Source of the DNA: Ganoderma boninense
Taxonomy: Eukaryota; Basidiomycota; Agaricomycetes; Polyporales; Polyporaceae
DNA length: 64,000 nucleotides
Reading direction: 5' to 3'
NCBI GenBank assembly: GCA_002900995.3
Contig: CM035307.1
Coordinates: 2,976,001-3,040,000 of the forward strand
Position numbers and translations under genes: made by a program. Below, in pieces: positions 33,588 through 45,257 of the stretch. The first letter of the stretch is position 1. Each line of letters begins with the position of its first letter. The notes under the pieces were generated by a model. The model had not been told where the DNA came from. It did not search any database and saw only the letters and a program-made list of their open reading frames with translations.

Positions 33588-35702
33588 TCACTGCCCGGGT
33601 GTGTACGGCTGGCCGTCTGTAAAGATCAGGTGTGGCTTGCGCTGCGCGAGGTCGAGGAGCATCTCCCCGAAGTAGCTGTTCGCCCACGCGAACCATGGGC
33701 GTGTGTATTGGCCATCATAGATGGAGATGGATTCATGGATCAGGCCGAGACCGCCAGTGTTCTATACTGCAGATTAGTCTTGGGGGGACGCGCTAAGAGA
33801 AGGAAGCTGCGCACGTTTGCGATCGTGTAGAGAGAGTCCAGGATTTCAGAGTCGCTGTCAGAGCCGTAGATGGCCGAAATGTGGGACATCGGCCAGGGGT
33901 GCCAAGCATCAACATGTGGACCGCTGCGAGGACGATCTGTCAGCACCGGTTTGGTTCCAGGATGTTATTTAGCGTACCCAACTCCGCTGAAATTTCTGGC
34001 AGCGTAGTAGGGGTTGCCGCGTGACATGACGACCTTGCGAGTTTTCACGTAGGCAGGGTGGTCAGTGCCCAGGAAGCCAAGGTAAGGCAGGGATAGAAGA
34101 GACTGGAGCATGATGGTAAGTAAGTACATGGTCGCCAACTACTATCCGTACAAAGTGTGGACATACCGGGACATTTGCATCGTCCATGACATATCGGCTT
34201 CCAAAACCGTCGGTCTCGTAGGCAAACACACCGTTAACGACTGTATGTCCCAGATCGCCTTGGATATCGTGGAACTGTACTGGCGAGCTTGCTTGCTGAC
34301 GTTCTGCGCCTGCTGAGTTGCATCGAGGACGTCGGCAAGGTGACTGAGCTCGACACTCAACATTGCGTTTGCCGGCGTCAAGAACGCTAAGATCCGGTCA
34401 GCAAAAATCCGATACCTGGTGGCGTGACACTGGCGAAAGGCTTACAAAAAGTCGAAATGTCGTCCGAGGGACGATGGTGAGTACCGACAAGGCCAGTATA
34501 GGCCCTCGGAGCGTTGTTTCCTTCGTTAGGCACAGCAGGCGAGAGTGCGCCGTTACCACCAGTCCAGTTATAATACGAAACAAGGTTGAAGTTGTCGTCG
34601 AACGTCGCTTGGGACTGCTCCCAGATGACCTGGAAGATGGAGTCGATGGCGCTGAACCAGTTCGTGTTCATGAACGATGAATCGTTCGTGGCCTGATAAT
34701 ATGTCCGAGAAAGCTTGAGGAATCCGCAGAGCGAGTCGATCTCGTACTTGCATTCAAAGACGGTCTGGTTATTGACAGGTCTGAAAAACCGGACTCATTA
34801 CCTCCAAGGCCTCGTTGAGAGAAGATGACTTACGGGTTTACGGTGACACCATCGGCCCAGTCATTGTGACTGGGGCTCAAGCCACTCTCGGGAGGAGGCT
34901 GGAATGCGCCACAATAAGGATATTCGGAGACGTAACGCGCCTCGTTGTTTATGACAGCCTTGACGAGTGTCGCGAGCTCCTTGTCCTGCGCCAACAGTAC
35001 ATGGTACGGTGCGAACTGGTTTGCAGTGTCACGCAGCCATTGAGCACTGAATGACGGTATGAGCATCATGCGATCACATGCGTGCGAGTCGCATCAGGAC
35101 TTACGTGATGTCCTGTTAAACCCGTTGAGCTTGGGTGGAGAGATGCAGGAATCATATAGGTACTCACACCAGTGATGATGAATGCAAGGTTCTCGGTCTA
35201 AAGGAAGCCTATTCAATGCCCATCCAGACCTGGAATGTTCCCAAAATGCCAACTACGCACAGCGTTGAAGTACTTCACGGTCGTGTCAAGAGTGTTAGGA
35301 AAAGTGTTCTCGAACAGACGTGCCAAGTCGGGGTCCTTAAGTCGCGATTTCATGTCCTCAACAACTTTCTACCAGAGTGTATGCAATGTTCATGCCAATG
35401 CCTTGCCATCCGATAACAACGTAAACGTACCTCGACGGCGCTGCTGTTGAATGTTCGGCACTCTGGAGAGGGTCGCATGTATGGCAGAGCCAACGGCCCG
35501 GACGAAGGGTTGCCTTGCGGTGTCTGTTACCAATGCAATGGTCAGCAAACCACAGATCAGACGCATCTCAAAAGACCGGTATACATGCAGTCGGGGGACC
35601 CACCTGTGCATAGGTCGTAAAGTCAGGGCAGGCCGCGCCAGCACCAGCGATCGCGGATGCGACAACGGCGGCCGAGACGAGCGACGTGAACCCAAGCTTC
35701 AT
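33588..35702 (-). CDS. Secreted GH125 exo-alpha-1,6-mannosidase-like enzyme
   Basis: Numerous short exons read as one GH125 (DUF1237) protein of about 500 residues. A signal peptide 'MKLGFTSLVSAAVVASAIAG' is followed by 'CPDFTTYAQ' and then the family blocks 'RPSPECRTFNSSAVEKVVED', 'DLARLFENTFPNTLDTTVKY', 'LAFIITGDITAQWLRDTANQ', 'GVFAYETDGFGSRYVMDDAN', 'SLLSLPYLGFLGTDHPAY', 'AARNFSGVGGPHVD', 'HPWPMSHISAIYGSDSD' and 'GLIHESISI' near 'TRPWFAWANSYFGE'. These include the conserved GDI.AQWLRD and HES blocks that line the (alpha/alpha)6 active site. The family releases alpha-1,6-linked mannose; a role in N-glycan or cell-wall mannan breakdown is inferred. The start was put at the ATG that begins the signal peptide; an upstream in-frame ATG at 35816 is less likely. 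Confidence 0.93.
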
Positions 35703-37145
35703 CTTGACAGCAATCCAGAAGGTGGTCGTGAGACGTCCCAGAACCGTGCACAGGCCGAGACCGGGGTCGTCAGGAAGGGCGTGGAGGAGGAAGTGTGGCG
35801 TCCAAGGTGTCGTCAACGCATCGCAGGCTTTTAAGAGTGCGTCTGTGCATGACGGCAGCTGGTCAAGTCAAGAAATCAAAAGATGGAAGCGGACCGGGGC
35901 TAGATGTACCCATCGGAATGATGTATGTACGTTGCTCACGAGGACACGCTGCACCCAGAAGTCGGCCCAGCTGACCCGCGCGCGAAGGTGGATGTCGGCA
36001 GGAAGTGAGGTCACGCCGACTCAAGACGCTGGAAGTATAAGTATTCTTGGCCTCGAACTTGCAGCTTGGAAGATGTGCCAATGTGACGTGCAGGCCCGCA
36101 GACCAGGATCTACGAGGGGAGAACGGGCAAGGGAATGTCTCAGACGATGTTCAAGGTGAAGGCGTCGAGCACGCGCCAGTTCGAGTTGTCCAGTCACGCC
36201 ACCGCGATGTAAGTATCTGGATATGGCAACCGACGTGCCACGGGGCCGTCAACGAAGTTACGGTACCACGAGTACCACGAGTAGCATGTGGATGAGCGGT
36301 GCAGCGAACACTGGATCACTCTTTCGACGCATTTCTAGAAAGGAAACGGCGATATTTGAGAATCATGAGTCTTCAAAGGTAAACGGACGCGTGATGTCAC
36401 GCGAACGAGCACCTTCGGTCGGGTGCAGTGAGCCTGAGAGCCCCAACTCGAGTGTCGATAATATCTTAGAAGATTATCCACGAAACTTGCTGTGGCCGAC
36501 GGGCAGCCCATCTCCTTGATCGCGGTGTCGATGGCTCTCCTCTTAGTCCAAGAACCGAGGGCGAGAGCAGTAGTGGAGTAGCCTCATCACGGACTCAACA
36601 TGTCAATGAGCAGCAACAACTCCAAGATACAAAAAATGTCAACAAAAACGAAAGGCATGCCACGTAGTGCTCGAGGACGAAGGTCGCCACTGTGCAAGAT
36701 ATCATGATTATCATAGCATGATGTAGGAATATACTTGACCACCCAACGCATATTAGATATGACCGTAGCCGCCATTTGAACGCGGCACTCACCGATGCAC
36801 CTTACTCTACCAAAGAGTACTCCTCGTTCAAAATGTACAACTTAGCGATTACTGTCCCAGACTGAACGCTGGCAGGATTATGATTATAAGCAAGGGGCAT
36901 CGAATGCAGCGATATCAACTTACAAGTTACTGTACAACCTAGGATCCGGGAACTCACACCGACTGCACGGGTCCAGTCCCCGCACGTAGCAAGACTAGAT
37001 GATGACGCTGGTCGTGAAGGTCGTGATGCATTTGGAAAAGAAAAGCAAGAAGAGAAGGAGCGACAAGGGAATTCTAAAAGAAAGGTCAGCATCCGCCCTT
37101 GACTTCACGATCTATCACGAAAGAGACCCACTGTTATAAGTTATA
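35703..37145. other. GH125 promoter and gene-free DNA
   Basis: About 1.4 kb without a convincing gene. Frames on both strands are short. AT-richer stretches (36590-36800) are probably intergenic. Nothing is called. Confidence 0.5.
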
Positions 37146-39125
37146 TCACACAGCCGGACTAGACGGCGCAGAGACGTATTCCGTGTTTGTTGTCGTCGCC
37201 GGGCTCACAGGGCTGAGCACGTCAGGGATCACTTGGCCGTCATCGCCTTCCGCCTCCTGCGGCTCGATCGCCATGCTCTCCTTCGTATCCGACTCTGATT
37301 CCACCAGGTTCAGAGGCTCAGGAGGGGCAGCGCGCCCGGCGGGCTCATCATCCACCTTGATCGGGGTGGCTGCACCGCTCCTCCTTCCGCCCTGAGAAGC
37401 ATCTTCAAGCGAGCGACCCTCCGACGCCGCTCTCGAACCAGGCAGCGTGACGGTCGAAGCCACCTCAGGCGGGACGTGCGCCTGCTGGCTGGGGAGGTGA
37501 GCCGCGGCCGCCTCGACCTCCTCCAACGCAGTCGGTTCCTTCCCTCCGGCTCGCCACTGGCCCCTCGACAGTTGTAGTCTCAGTCGTCGCGCTTTGATCC
37601 GTCGTCACGACCGAGCCCGCCTCGGTCGTCTCGTTCGCCGTCGAGTCTACCTCGGTGTCCTCTCCCTCTCTCTCTCCCTCCCCTGCGTCCTTCTTCCCAT
37701 CCTCGCTCTCATCATGGGTACCCGTGAACCCATCGTCCATGCTGAGTCCGCCCGTTCGGAGGCTCCCCGATGTCCACACGCTCTTGCTGCGGACGCCGCC
37801 GGGGCTGGGCATCCCCGCCGGGCTTGGGAGCGCGACGTTTGCGCTCCAGCCGCTGGTCGCGCTCTCCCAACTCCCGCGCGAGCTCCTGGACGCAGTGCGC
37901 GAACGCTCGCGTCGACATCGTGATCGACATAGCGCTCCTCCTCCAGATCACCCATCATGAAGTGACTGGTGCTATCTGTCAAGCCGGCGGTGTTGCTCCA
38001 CTGAGAGACAGAATCGTCCGCGATCGAGCCTCGACCAGACAGGGCGAATGCTCCAGCACCGATTCGAGCGCCCGGGAAGCCGAACGCGGACGAAGCGAGA
38101 GTCAGGACGGATGCATCATCCGGTGGGGGAGATGACGGGCGGGGATTGTTGCGCGGATGGTGCGTAGTGTACAATGGGGCCGTCAGCGTTGCGCCACGGG
38201 GCGCCGCGGCTCCGGAGTTGCCTGAGGAGGGTCGAGAAGGACTCGTAGGCGAAGGAGGAGGAAAGGCAGAAAACGTGATTGAACCTGCGGAAGGTCCAGA
38301 AGAATGCGTGCGGATGTGAGGCGGCAAACGATTGCCGGTGGTTGTTGGGGTCGGAGGGGCCTGAGCGATGTGAGCCATGCCACCATGGAGGTCGACGCTT
38401 AGCAGCGTCGTAGGCTTGGTGCTGGCCGTCATGCTCCGGAATGTCCGCGAATGCGAAAGATAGGACGAGGAAGAGCGAGACGGGGATGGAGAGGGAGGAG
38501 AACTTGGAGGAAGGGGGCGCACCGACGCATCTTCGTCTGCCTCGAGGTAGCTAGCGGGGGAATAGAATGAGTCCCGCGCAACAGACAAGTCGACCCCATC
38601 GTCTGAGTCGCTATGGAAGGAGTGGCTGTCTGCGTCGTCTCTCTCGTCGAGGGAGATGGTGCCGCGGAGGCTATGCGCCTTGTTCTGCCTTGAGCCAGTC
38701 GTATTGCTCCGCGCGCGAGATTGGACGGCAAGTGGAGGGGGCATAGGAACAGACGAACGACGATGCTGCTTGTCCTTTCCGCGTGGCGAGGACGCACCAT
38801 ATCTCTGAGCCTCAGAGACCCTCCGCGCTCGGACAGTGCCTGCGAGCTTACGCTGGAACCAATTGATAATCGGCTTGCTGGCGCGACGAGAAACCTTCTT
38901 CATCTGGTCCTGGGTCTGGGATCTGGAGGCTGTTGTAGAGCTTGGCAGAGACATGGGAGGAGAAGCTGGAGCCTTGGAAGCTTCCTTCTTTGTCTTAACG
39001 GTCGACGTTAGGGCGGCAGGTTGCTGTTGGGGTGAACCCGATGCTTTCGCCCGGGGAAGAGTGGCAGCCTTCGCCATCGAGGTGGGGACTGGATTGGGTT
39101 GCTGAGGGCTGGTTGTTGCAGACAT
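37146..39125 (-). CDS. Ser/Pro-rich protein with KPIINWFQRKLAG motif; frame breaks
   Basis: From the ATG at 39125, one long exon encodes a Ser/Pro/Thr-rich, probably disordered protein of about 650 residues. Around residue 90 it carries a compact basic block 'SKPIINWFQRKLAGTVRARR' that stands out as possibly conserved. Later come 'HSLRGTISLDERDDADSHSF', a coiled-coil-like 'CVQELARELGERDQRLER' and acidic 'GEGEREGEDTEVDS'. The C-terminal third changes frame three times: near 37901-37912, at a TTT run 37838-37840 and at a CCCC run 37561-37564 (plus-strand bases). In each case removing one base rejoins natural-looking sequence, and no GT-AG intron explains the shifts. It is either assembly errors or a decaying 3' end. 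I do not recognise the family. Confidence 0.6.
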
Positions 39126-39387
39126 GGCGGTAAGATGAACAGGAGATGAGACGGTGCCGCAAGTAGGTGGAATGCGAAGGAGACTTGGAGCTGGATGCCG
39201 CCACAGCAACCTCCTCGAGTGGCAGTGCGTACCCACGTGTGTTCTGCACAGCTGAGCCCAGAACCGCACCAACGCGGTATACGACTTCACGAGACGATAC
39301 AACTGCAGTCGTGTGGAATGTGTGACATCATCCAGAGGTAGCAAACCAGCACGCGATGGTGTGAGCAACAATACACGCGGTGGAACG

Positions 39388-40535
39388 TCAGAAGAAGACC
39401 ACTTTCTTCTTTTTCGAAGCTGGCGCGGACTCCCCGAACGCCTTCACCACCCCAGACTGAGCCGCCACCTTCACCTCTGCCTTGCGCCTCGCCTTCTCTC
39501 CCGCCTTTTCCATCTTATCCACCTCTTGCGTCTTCCGCTTGAATGTGTGGAAGTCGTCCTCATCAGCACCACCATCTTGACCAGTGCCAACGAACAGTGT
39601 TTTCGCGACCACGTCTGCCGTAAATCGAACGTCAATGATCCGCCCTCCGGAAGAGAGTAATGCAGGACGTACCTGGTTGCCTCATGGGACAGTCTTTCGC
39701 CAAGTGGCTTGTCTCCTTACATAACTTACAACATCCGCCGTTTGGATATATGCCCTTTGACTGATTCTTTGGACATTTGGACGCAAGATGGCCTTTGCCG
39801 GAGCAGACGAAGCAAGAAGCGAAAGGTAGAGGGTTTTCGGGGTCAACGAGCTCCTTGCATTTCGAGAGGTTGTGGCGGCGAGACCACATCTGTGGAAGGA
39901 AATATCTCGACATTAGTCACGGCCTTCGTCTCGCCCACCGCTACTGACCGGTAGCAGATACCAACGGTATCCCGCCCAGACTTCGACTTGTTCTGCTCGC
40001 CTTCCAACGCGTCGGTAGCGATGTTATTGGTACAGTCTCTGGCTGTGTGCCCCCTCTCCCTACACGCGAAACAGATGGTGTCGGATTGCCTGTCGTGGAT
40101 GCGTTTTACTCTGCGTTGCTCCGACGCAAATTTACGAGTGTTCGCATCTAGTGAAAAGTTGTCTGGATGAATTCAGGCAGCGAGGACACGAGACTCACCT
40201 TTTTGATGCCGCTTGTCAAACTTCCCCCTCCTCGCCTTGTCCCCGAACCCGGCTTTCTTTGGGGAGCGATCGGAAGGACCCTCGCCGTCCCCTGCGCCTT
40301 CGCCTAGCACATCTCCTTCATTTTGATTAACACCTGCACCGGTTGCGTCTCTTTCTGAAAACTTTGTCTTCCTTGTCCGCACGCGTTTGCGTTTCTTCTC
40401 CTCCAGCTCCTGGCCACCTTCTCCGCCAGTACCTGTGGACTGTGGATTCGCAGTGTCCGCCTGTGTTTGGGGCTCGGTGTCAAATCCTGCCTGGACATAT
40501 GTTCGCTTGCGAGCGAAATTTGTGTATCTTGTCAT
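39388..40535 (-). CDS. Zinc-knuckle (CCHC) protein, ZCCHC9-like
   Basis: The protein starts at 40535 with 'MTRYTNFARKRTYVQAGF'. A charged, basic stretch 'EEKKRKRVRTRKTKF' and 'KARRGKFDKRHQK' leads, after an intron, into four zinc knuckles: 'CFACRERGHTARDC', 'CYRCGSRRHNLSKC', 'CFVCSGKGHLASKC' and 'CKLCKETSHLAKDC'. All have C-x2-C-x4-H-x4-C spacing. Between the third and fourth is 'KNQSKGIYPNGGC', characteristic of ZCCHC9-type proteins. The C-terminus is basic ('KAGEKARRKAEVK') and ends 'KKKKVVFF'. Relatives are nucleolar and linked to ribosome biogenesis or RNA quality control. That role is inferred. It is divergent from the DUF1640 gene with about 250 bases between starts. Confidence 0.9.
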
Positions 40536-40753
40536 GTTGCGTTCCTCTGCAGCAGGAGGGCAATAGAGTCGGGAGGAATGAGACGCGCGATGGCGGAAGG
40601 CAAGATCGACGTACTTCCAAATTTGGAATGATCGGAAGGCGATGGCCTCGACGCCAGAACGCCAGATTCCGGGAAAGGCGCGCGTACCCCATAACTTGCA
40701 CTCGACCACATCCACTGCACCCTCCTTGGCTCGCCTTCTGTCTGCCTACAATC

Positions 40754-40760
40754 TATATAA
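40754..40760 (+). promoter_or_regulatory. TATA-like element upstream of the DUF1640 gene
   Basis: Sequence CTATATAAC about 30 bases before the ATG at 40789. This short distance would give a very short leader. It supports 40789 rather than the upstream in-frame ATG at 40642 as the start, but the evidence is weak. Confidence 0.35.
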
Positions 40761-40788
40761 CGCTCGCTATCCGATATACCCTTCGTCG

Positions 40789-42090
40789 ATGTTCGCGCGC
40801 AACCTTGGTTCTTTCCGCAGCTTTCGCCTTCCTGGAGACGATTGGCTTCGCCCCCGGATCTGCATGTCCACTCTCCGTCTCCCGCAGGCCCCCTCCATGC
40901 CATACGTGACCATATCGGAGCCCACAGGCCCGCGCAGCGTGCAGAGCATACGGCTAGCACATCCCAAGGATCCTTCCAATCAGCCCGGCGTGGCCCCGAG
41001 TCCCCCACTCCATCCTCCTACTCCTGAGCCTGCCTCGGAACGCTCTTCGGGCGACAGCTCGCCATTAAGCGGCTCAGGCGACGTCGCAGAATGGTCTGTT
41101 CAAACAGACACCGACTCGAAGCTCCCGGTGAAGTTCGACCATCCACCAATTGACCCACAATCCGGTCTACCTCAACCGCTAGAAGGACCGGCTTCACATA
41201 TCAACCCACCCTTCAATACCCACCGCTTTCTTCACCGTTCTGGAACGGTCATTCCCCGTCCCTATCGCGCGCAACCTTATGCGTGCAACGCGCGCATTGC
41301 TAGCAGATCGAATAGCGCGGGTGAAGCGGGACGCCTTGACCGTGCAAGACTTGGAGAGCGTGAGTCGAGCGTTCGGCTCATGGCATTTTCGTTTAACCTG
41401 ACAAGGGAAATTATCGTCACTATAGCAAGCGTACCTATTCAAGGCTGCCCTCGCGGAGCTGCGCTCGGAGACGAGCGCCTTGACAAGGAAGGAGACCGCC
41501 GCGATGCGTTCGGCCACAAGCGCATTGAGGCGGGAGACGGATACGCTTAACGCGCGAATGAACGAGGATATTGTGGATTTGAAGCATGAGTGAGTACCGC
41601 ATTTCCAACGGTGACGGCACAGTCTCCAATAACTTTACGTCAGGATCCAGATGGACCTCGACAGTAGGAAGAGCGAAGCCAGGAGTGAGCTGAAGCGGAT
41701 TGACATTCAGGTCGAAGTAAGCGTCGCTGTGTGATTAGGATATCATTCTCAACTTATTGACTGGTGACTCCGTGTGTATTCAGGAGGTGCTTAGTCGGGC
41801 TCTGATCACAATAAGCGAGCTGAAGACGCAAGTAGAAGAGTCGCGCTGGGAGAAAATGAAAGCAGCAGTCGGTGAGTTCAACGTCCTGCTTCCTTTGGTC
41901 AGTTGGTCTCACAATTTCTCAAGCTGCATTGGGCGTCCTTTCGGTGGTCATCATCATCTCTATGGAGGTCTACGTTGTTGGCCCTTCTAGGGCTGCTAAG
42001 AAACGTGCAGGACAGGCACCTCCACCAGTGCCGGTGTCTCCACCTCCCACTAACGGAGACCAACAAGTCTCGTGGCCTCCGACCCAGTAG
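40789..42090 (+). CDS. DUF1640 mitochondrial coiled-coil membrane protein (MCUR1/Fmp32-like)
   Basis: The start '[14 protein letters not shown]' is Arg-rich and lacks acids, fitting a mitochondrial presequence. A Pro/Ser-rich linker follows. The conserved domain begins 'PPFNTHRF' and runs through '[20 protein letters not shown]', '[20 protein letters not shown]', a coiled coil '[13 protein letters not shown]', '[15 protein letters not shown]', '[19 protein letters not shown]', and ends in a membrane helix '[18 protein letters not shown]' with a Pro-rich tail. This is the CCDC90/MCUR1/Fmp32 family of inner-membrane proteins. Between 'FNTHRFL' and 'TVLERSFP' (41227-41236) the reading frame shifts by one base with no possible intron, and the two halves otherwise abut exactly as in the family. 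The remaining exons splice in phase. Confidence 0.82.
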
Positions 42091-42397
42091 TCTGATCTAG
42101 AACATCCTCCGCTGGCGTTGGGAACATTTCAGAGCTGGCTTCATAGAGAAGCATAGATCATATAGTTAATAGCATTAGTCTATGAAGTGGTACGTACTGC
42201 TATAGTCTAAGTTTCCTCGTCGATCTAAGCATCACACCATGTAGAATACTTGTAGCGTAAATCGCCTTCACGCTCCTTGCTGCGTTCCACCAAGATGTTA
42301 CATTTATGTTTACACAACTACTAGCGATATCCTACTCTGACACCCTTGTATCCCCATGAAAGAACAAAGCATAATCGTGATGGCGCAGGTAAAACGT
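42091..42397. other. Intergenic between convergent genes
   Basis: Short AT-richer gap holding the 3' ends of the DUF1640 gene and PYM. No feature is seen. Confidence 0.5.
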
Positions 42398-43106
42398 TCA
42401 CCGCACTTCTAGCTTGTCTAGTTTGTCCGCAAGTCCATCCGCCCCTGCTGCCTCTCCCTTCTTCGTGTCAGGCGCGGCCGCCCAGTTCGGCTGCTCCTCG
42501 GTATGCACACCCTCGGCTTTCGCTGTCGAGACCTCCTTCGCCGTGCCCGACGTCGCCTCGCCCTCGTCTTCATCGTCCCAGTTATCCTTGACCTTCTCCT
42601 CTTCGTCCCGCTTCTCCTTCCTCTTCTCTTTCCGCTTCTCGTTTTTCTTCTGCGCCTTCGACATGCCCGCCTTGGACGCGGGGGCAGCGGCCGCGGCCTG
42701 CGGCGGGGGTGTCCAGCCGATGATGTGCCCCTTGGGGAGCGAGGTCGCGTCCGCCTGTGCCTGGCGCGTGCCCCGGAAGCGGCGCACGTCCTCCTGCGGC
42801 GTGAATCCGGGCCGGATTTTTATCTGCTTGCGGACGCTATTGCGCGAGGGGGGGCCGAGATTCGAGCAGACACGAAGATGAAGGTGGAGGGCAGCATCGC
42901 ACACGAGGGTGCATAGACGAACAGGGCGCCGTTCCAGGGGAGCAAGGCGAGAGTGGCGCGTAGTCAGAAGGCATTCAGGCGACATAGGGCCAGAGAACGT
43001 ACGTGCCATCCGGCCGCCGAGATTCCGGAATAATGCGCTCGAGTGTGCGGGGGTCGACCGCGATTCCAGAGGCGGTTGTTTCGGGGACGATCGCAGGCTT
43101 GGACAT
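42398..43106 (-). CDS. PYM1: PYM, partner of Y14 and Mago
   Basis: Two exons (43003-43106 and 42398-42836) give 180 residues. The N-terminal 'GIAVDPRTLERIIPESRRPD' block is the Mago-Y14-binding segment of PYM (WIBG). It is followed after the intron by 'VRKQIKIRPGFTPQEDVRRF' and 'QADATSLPKGHIIGWTPPP', both diagnostic. A Lys/Glu-rich helix ('KKNEKRKEKRKEKRDEEEKV') and an acidic C-terminal tail ending 'ADKLDKLEVR' complete it. PYM strips exon-junction complexes from mRNA at the ribosome. Length and all N-terminal signature residues are as expected, so function is very likely conserved. It is divergent from GPN3 (367 bases between starts). Confidence 0.94.
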
Positions 43107-43473
43107 GGTATCGAGCACCGATATACGCGCAGTGAGTTGGGGAGGAGTGAATGGCTCAGTTTGGGGTCTAGATGACTGTGGCAGAATCTCAAGAACAAGA
43201 CGCGAGGTGCCACAGTACTCCAAGGCGGGAGGGGGGATTCAGGCTCGGATGAGGGAGCTAGTTTCGGAAGCGCTCTGATTATCGCTTCGACTCAATGGGC
43301 GCTTACCGAAGCGCACAACTTTGCTTCTCCCGCTTTCAGCCACAGTCGTCTTTCCTGCTGCCTCCCACTCACAACGCCATTCCTCTATCTGTGTCCCATT
43401 CAAGTGGCAGTGTCAGTACTGGCTCTGAATAATACCAAAAACTTCATCCTAGTCATCCCCATCTACCGTCGCG
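43107..43473. promoter_or_regulatory. Divergent promoter region (PYM / GPN3)
   Basis: Separates two housekeeping genes that start outwards from here. No TATA box close to either ATG. A short bidirectional housekeeping promoter is the simplest reading. Confidence 0.4.
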
Positions 43474-45257
43474 ATGCGGTACGCCGTGCTTGTAACAGGA
43501 CCCGCGGGAGCGGGCAAGTCGACCTTCTGCAACGGTATCATGACACATCTGCAAACCTCAAAACGCTCAGGACACCTTGTGAACTTGGATCCTGCTGCAA
43601 ATTCCGACGCGTTCGAGTACGAGCCGTCAATAGATATTCGGGATTTGATCACACTTGAAGACGTCATGGAGGAGCTGGGGTACGGTCCAAATGGCGGTCT
43701 TGTGTACTGCTTCGAGTACGTTTCCTACCTTTCAACATGGGGTTCATGCCGTCTTCAACTGTCTCCGTGAGCCTTGTGGCTAACTGCCGGGATGTCGATA
43801 TTCAAGGTACCTCCTGGAAAATATGGATTGGCTTGACGAAGAGCTGGGCGGTTATGAGGACGACTATTTGATCATCGACTGCCCAGGTATGCTCTCTGTC
43901 GATACCCTCCCTTGGCCGAGAGGACCTTGACAGAAAAATAGGCCAGATCGAACTCTATACCCACCATCCCTTCTTACCTACCCTTGTCCGCCATCTACAG
44001 CGGCTTGGTATCCGAACATCTGCGGTCTATCTGCTCGAATCGCAATTCATGGAAGACAAGTATAAATTCTTCAGGCGAGTGCCTGATCGCAGTGATTGTG
44101 ACTAGGGGAACTTACCGTTTTCCACGTGTACAGCGGCGTACTCTCAGCCATGTCCGCAATGGTCAATCTCGAAGTCCCATGGCTAAACATTATGTCCAAG
44201 ATGGACCTTGTCACGGCCAACGTTGAAGACAAGGGCAGCGGTCGAAACGGAATCCGCACGCGAAAAGATATCGCAAGGTAAGAAAGAGACCATTTCCGTC
44301 TCCTCGGCCGCGCTTGGAGTGTCCATTTCCTGAACAAATTGGCACTGGCGCCCTGATAACCGCCACATACTTCATCTCGCCGGAAAGGGCGTGTTTGTGG
44401 TTTACCCAAGCGTCTCTGGGCCTCCTTAGCGTCACAAGTCCCGCACAGCGCACAGCATCCTCAGGGCGTCCATGCCCGCCCCGTCCTCAATCCTGCGCGC
44501 GGATGGAGAGTCTCCATTCCGTCGTTCCACCGCCATTGCCGTGGGCCCTGCGCCACACGTGTGGCGATATCCGACTATACGAATGCGTCGTGCTCACTCG
44601 CCATGCCTTGCTGCAGGTTTCTCGAGGCAGATCCGATGCTCCTGGTGTCAGCACCGGGTAGCCGGGAGGAACTCACGGAGCGAAATTCAAAGTTTCATGC
44701 GCTCAACCAGGCGATCGTGCAACTGGTGAGTCACTCGTTGTGGCTTGTGCTGCGCCCCCGCTCATCCAGCTTTGTTTTGTAATCCCCCGACGCCATCGAC
44801 ATCGTTCAATTTACGCCATTGGGCGTATTGCGGACTGCTTTTACATGTGATATCCTGTTCCGGACGGCCGCTCACTGCATGTTGTGTTGAACGACACGTA
44901 TGTCCCGAACCGACGCCCCTTGCGCGGTGGCCGCGAACAATAGATCGAGGATCACCCCCTGGTCAAGTTCCTCGCGCTAGACCTCACAAATCCTGACTCG
45001 ATAGAGACCGTGCTGAGCCACATCGACTATGTGATGCAGTACGGCGAGGATGAGGAACCCAAGGAGGTCAGCATTGTCTCCTTCTCTCCGCTATGTCATA
45101 AGTTGTTGTACTGTGTGCTGATGGCTGTTCCTCTCTGCTCCGCCTCCCGGGACCCCGATGCATATGGCTGCTTACCCATTCCATTCTTTGCCCGGATACT
45201 TGGCGTATTTCTTAGCCAGGGGATCTGGATGAGGGCGACTTTGCGGACATGGAGTAG
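43474..45257 (+). CDS. GPN3: GPN-loop GTPase 3
   Basis: The first exon starts with '[20 protein letters not shown]', containing the P-loop GPAGAGKST. 'NLDPAA' and the defining GPN motif in '[15 protein letters not shown]' follow. Later exons give '[20 protein letters not shown]', '[17 protein letters not shown]' (switch II), '[20 protein letters not shown]' followed by DL (the NKxD-type base-recognition site) and '[16 protein letters not shown]', and the protein ends acidic in 'GDFADME'. It matches GPN3, which with GPN1/2 supports assembly and nuclear import of RNA polymerase II. About 285 residues is normal. Two introns are longer than usual here, at about 44279-44617 and 44725-44942. The last exon is read as '[13 protein letters not shown]' from the acceptor that keeps phase. 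Confidence 0.94.
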
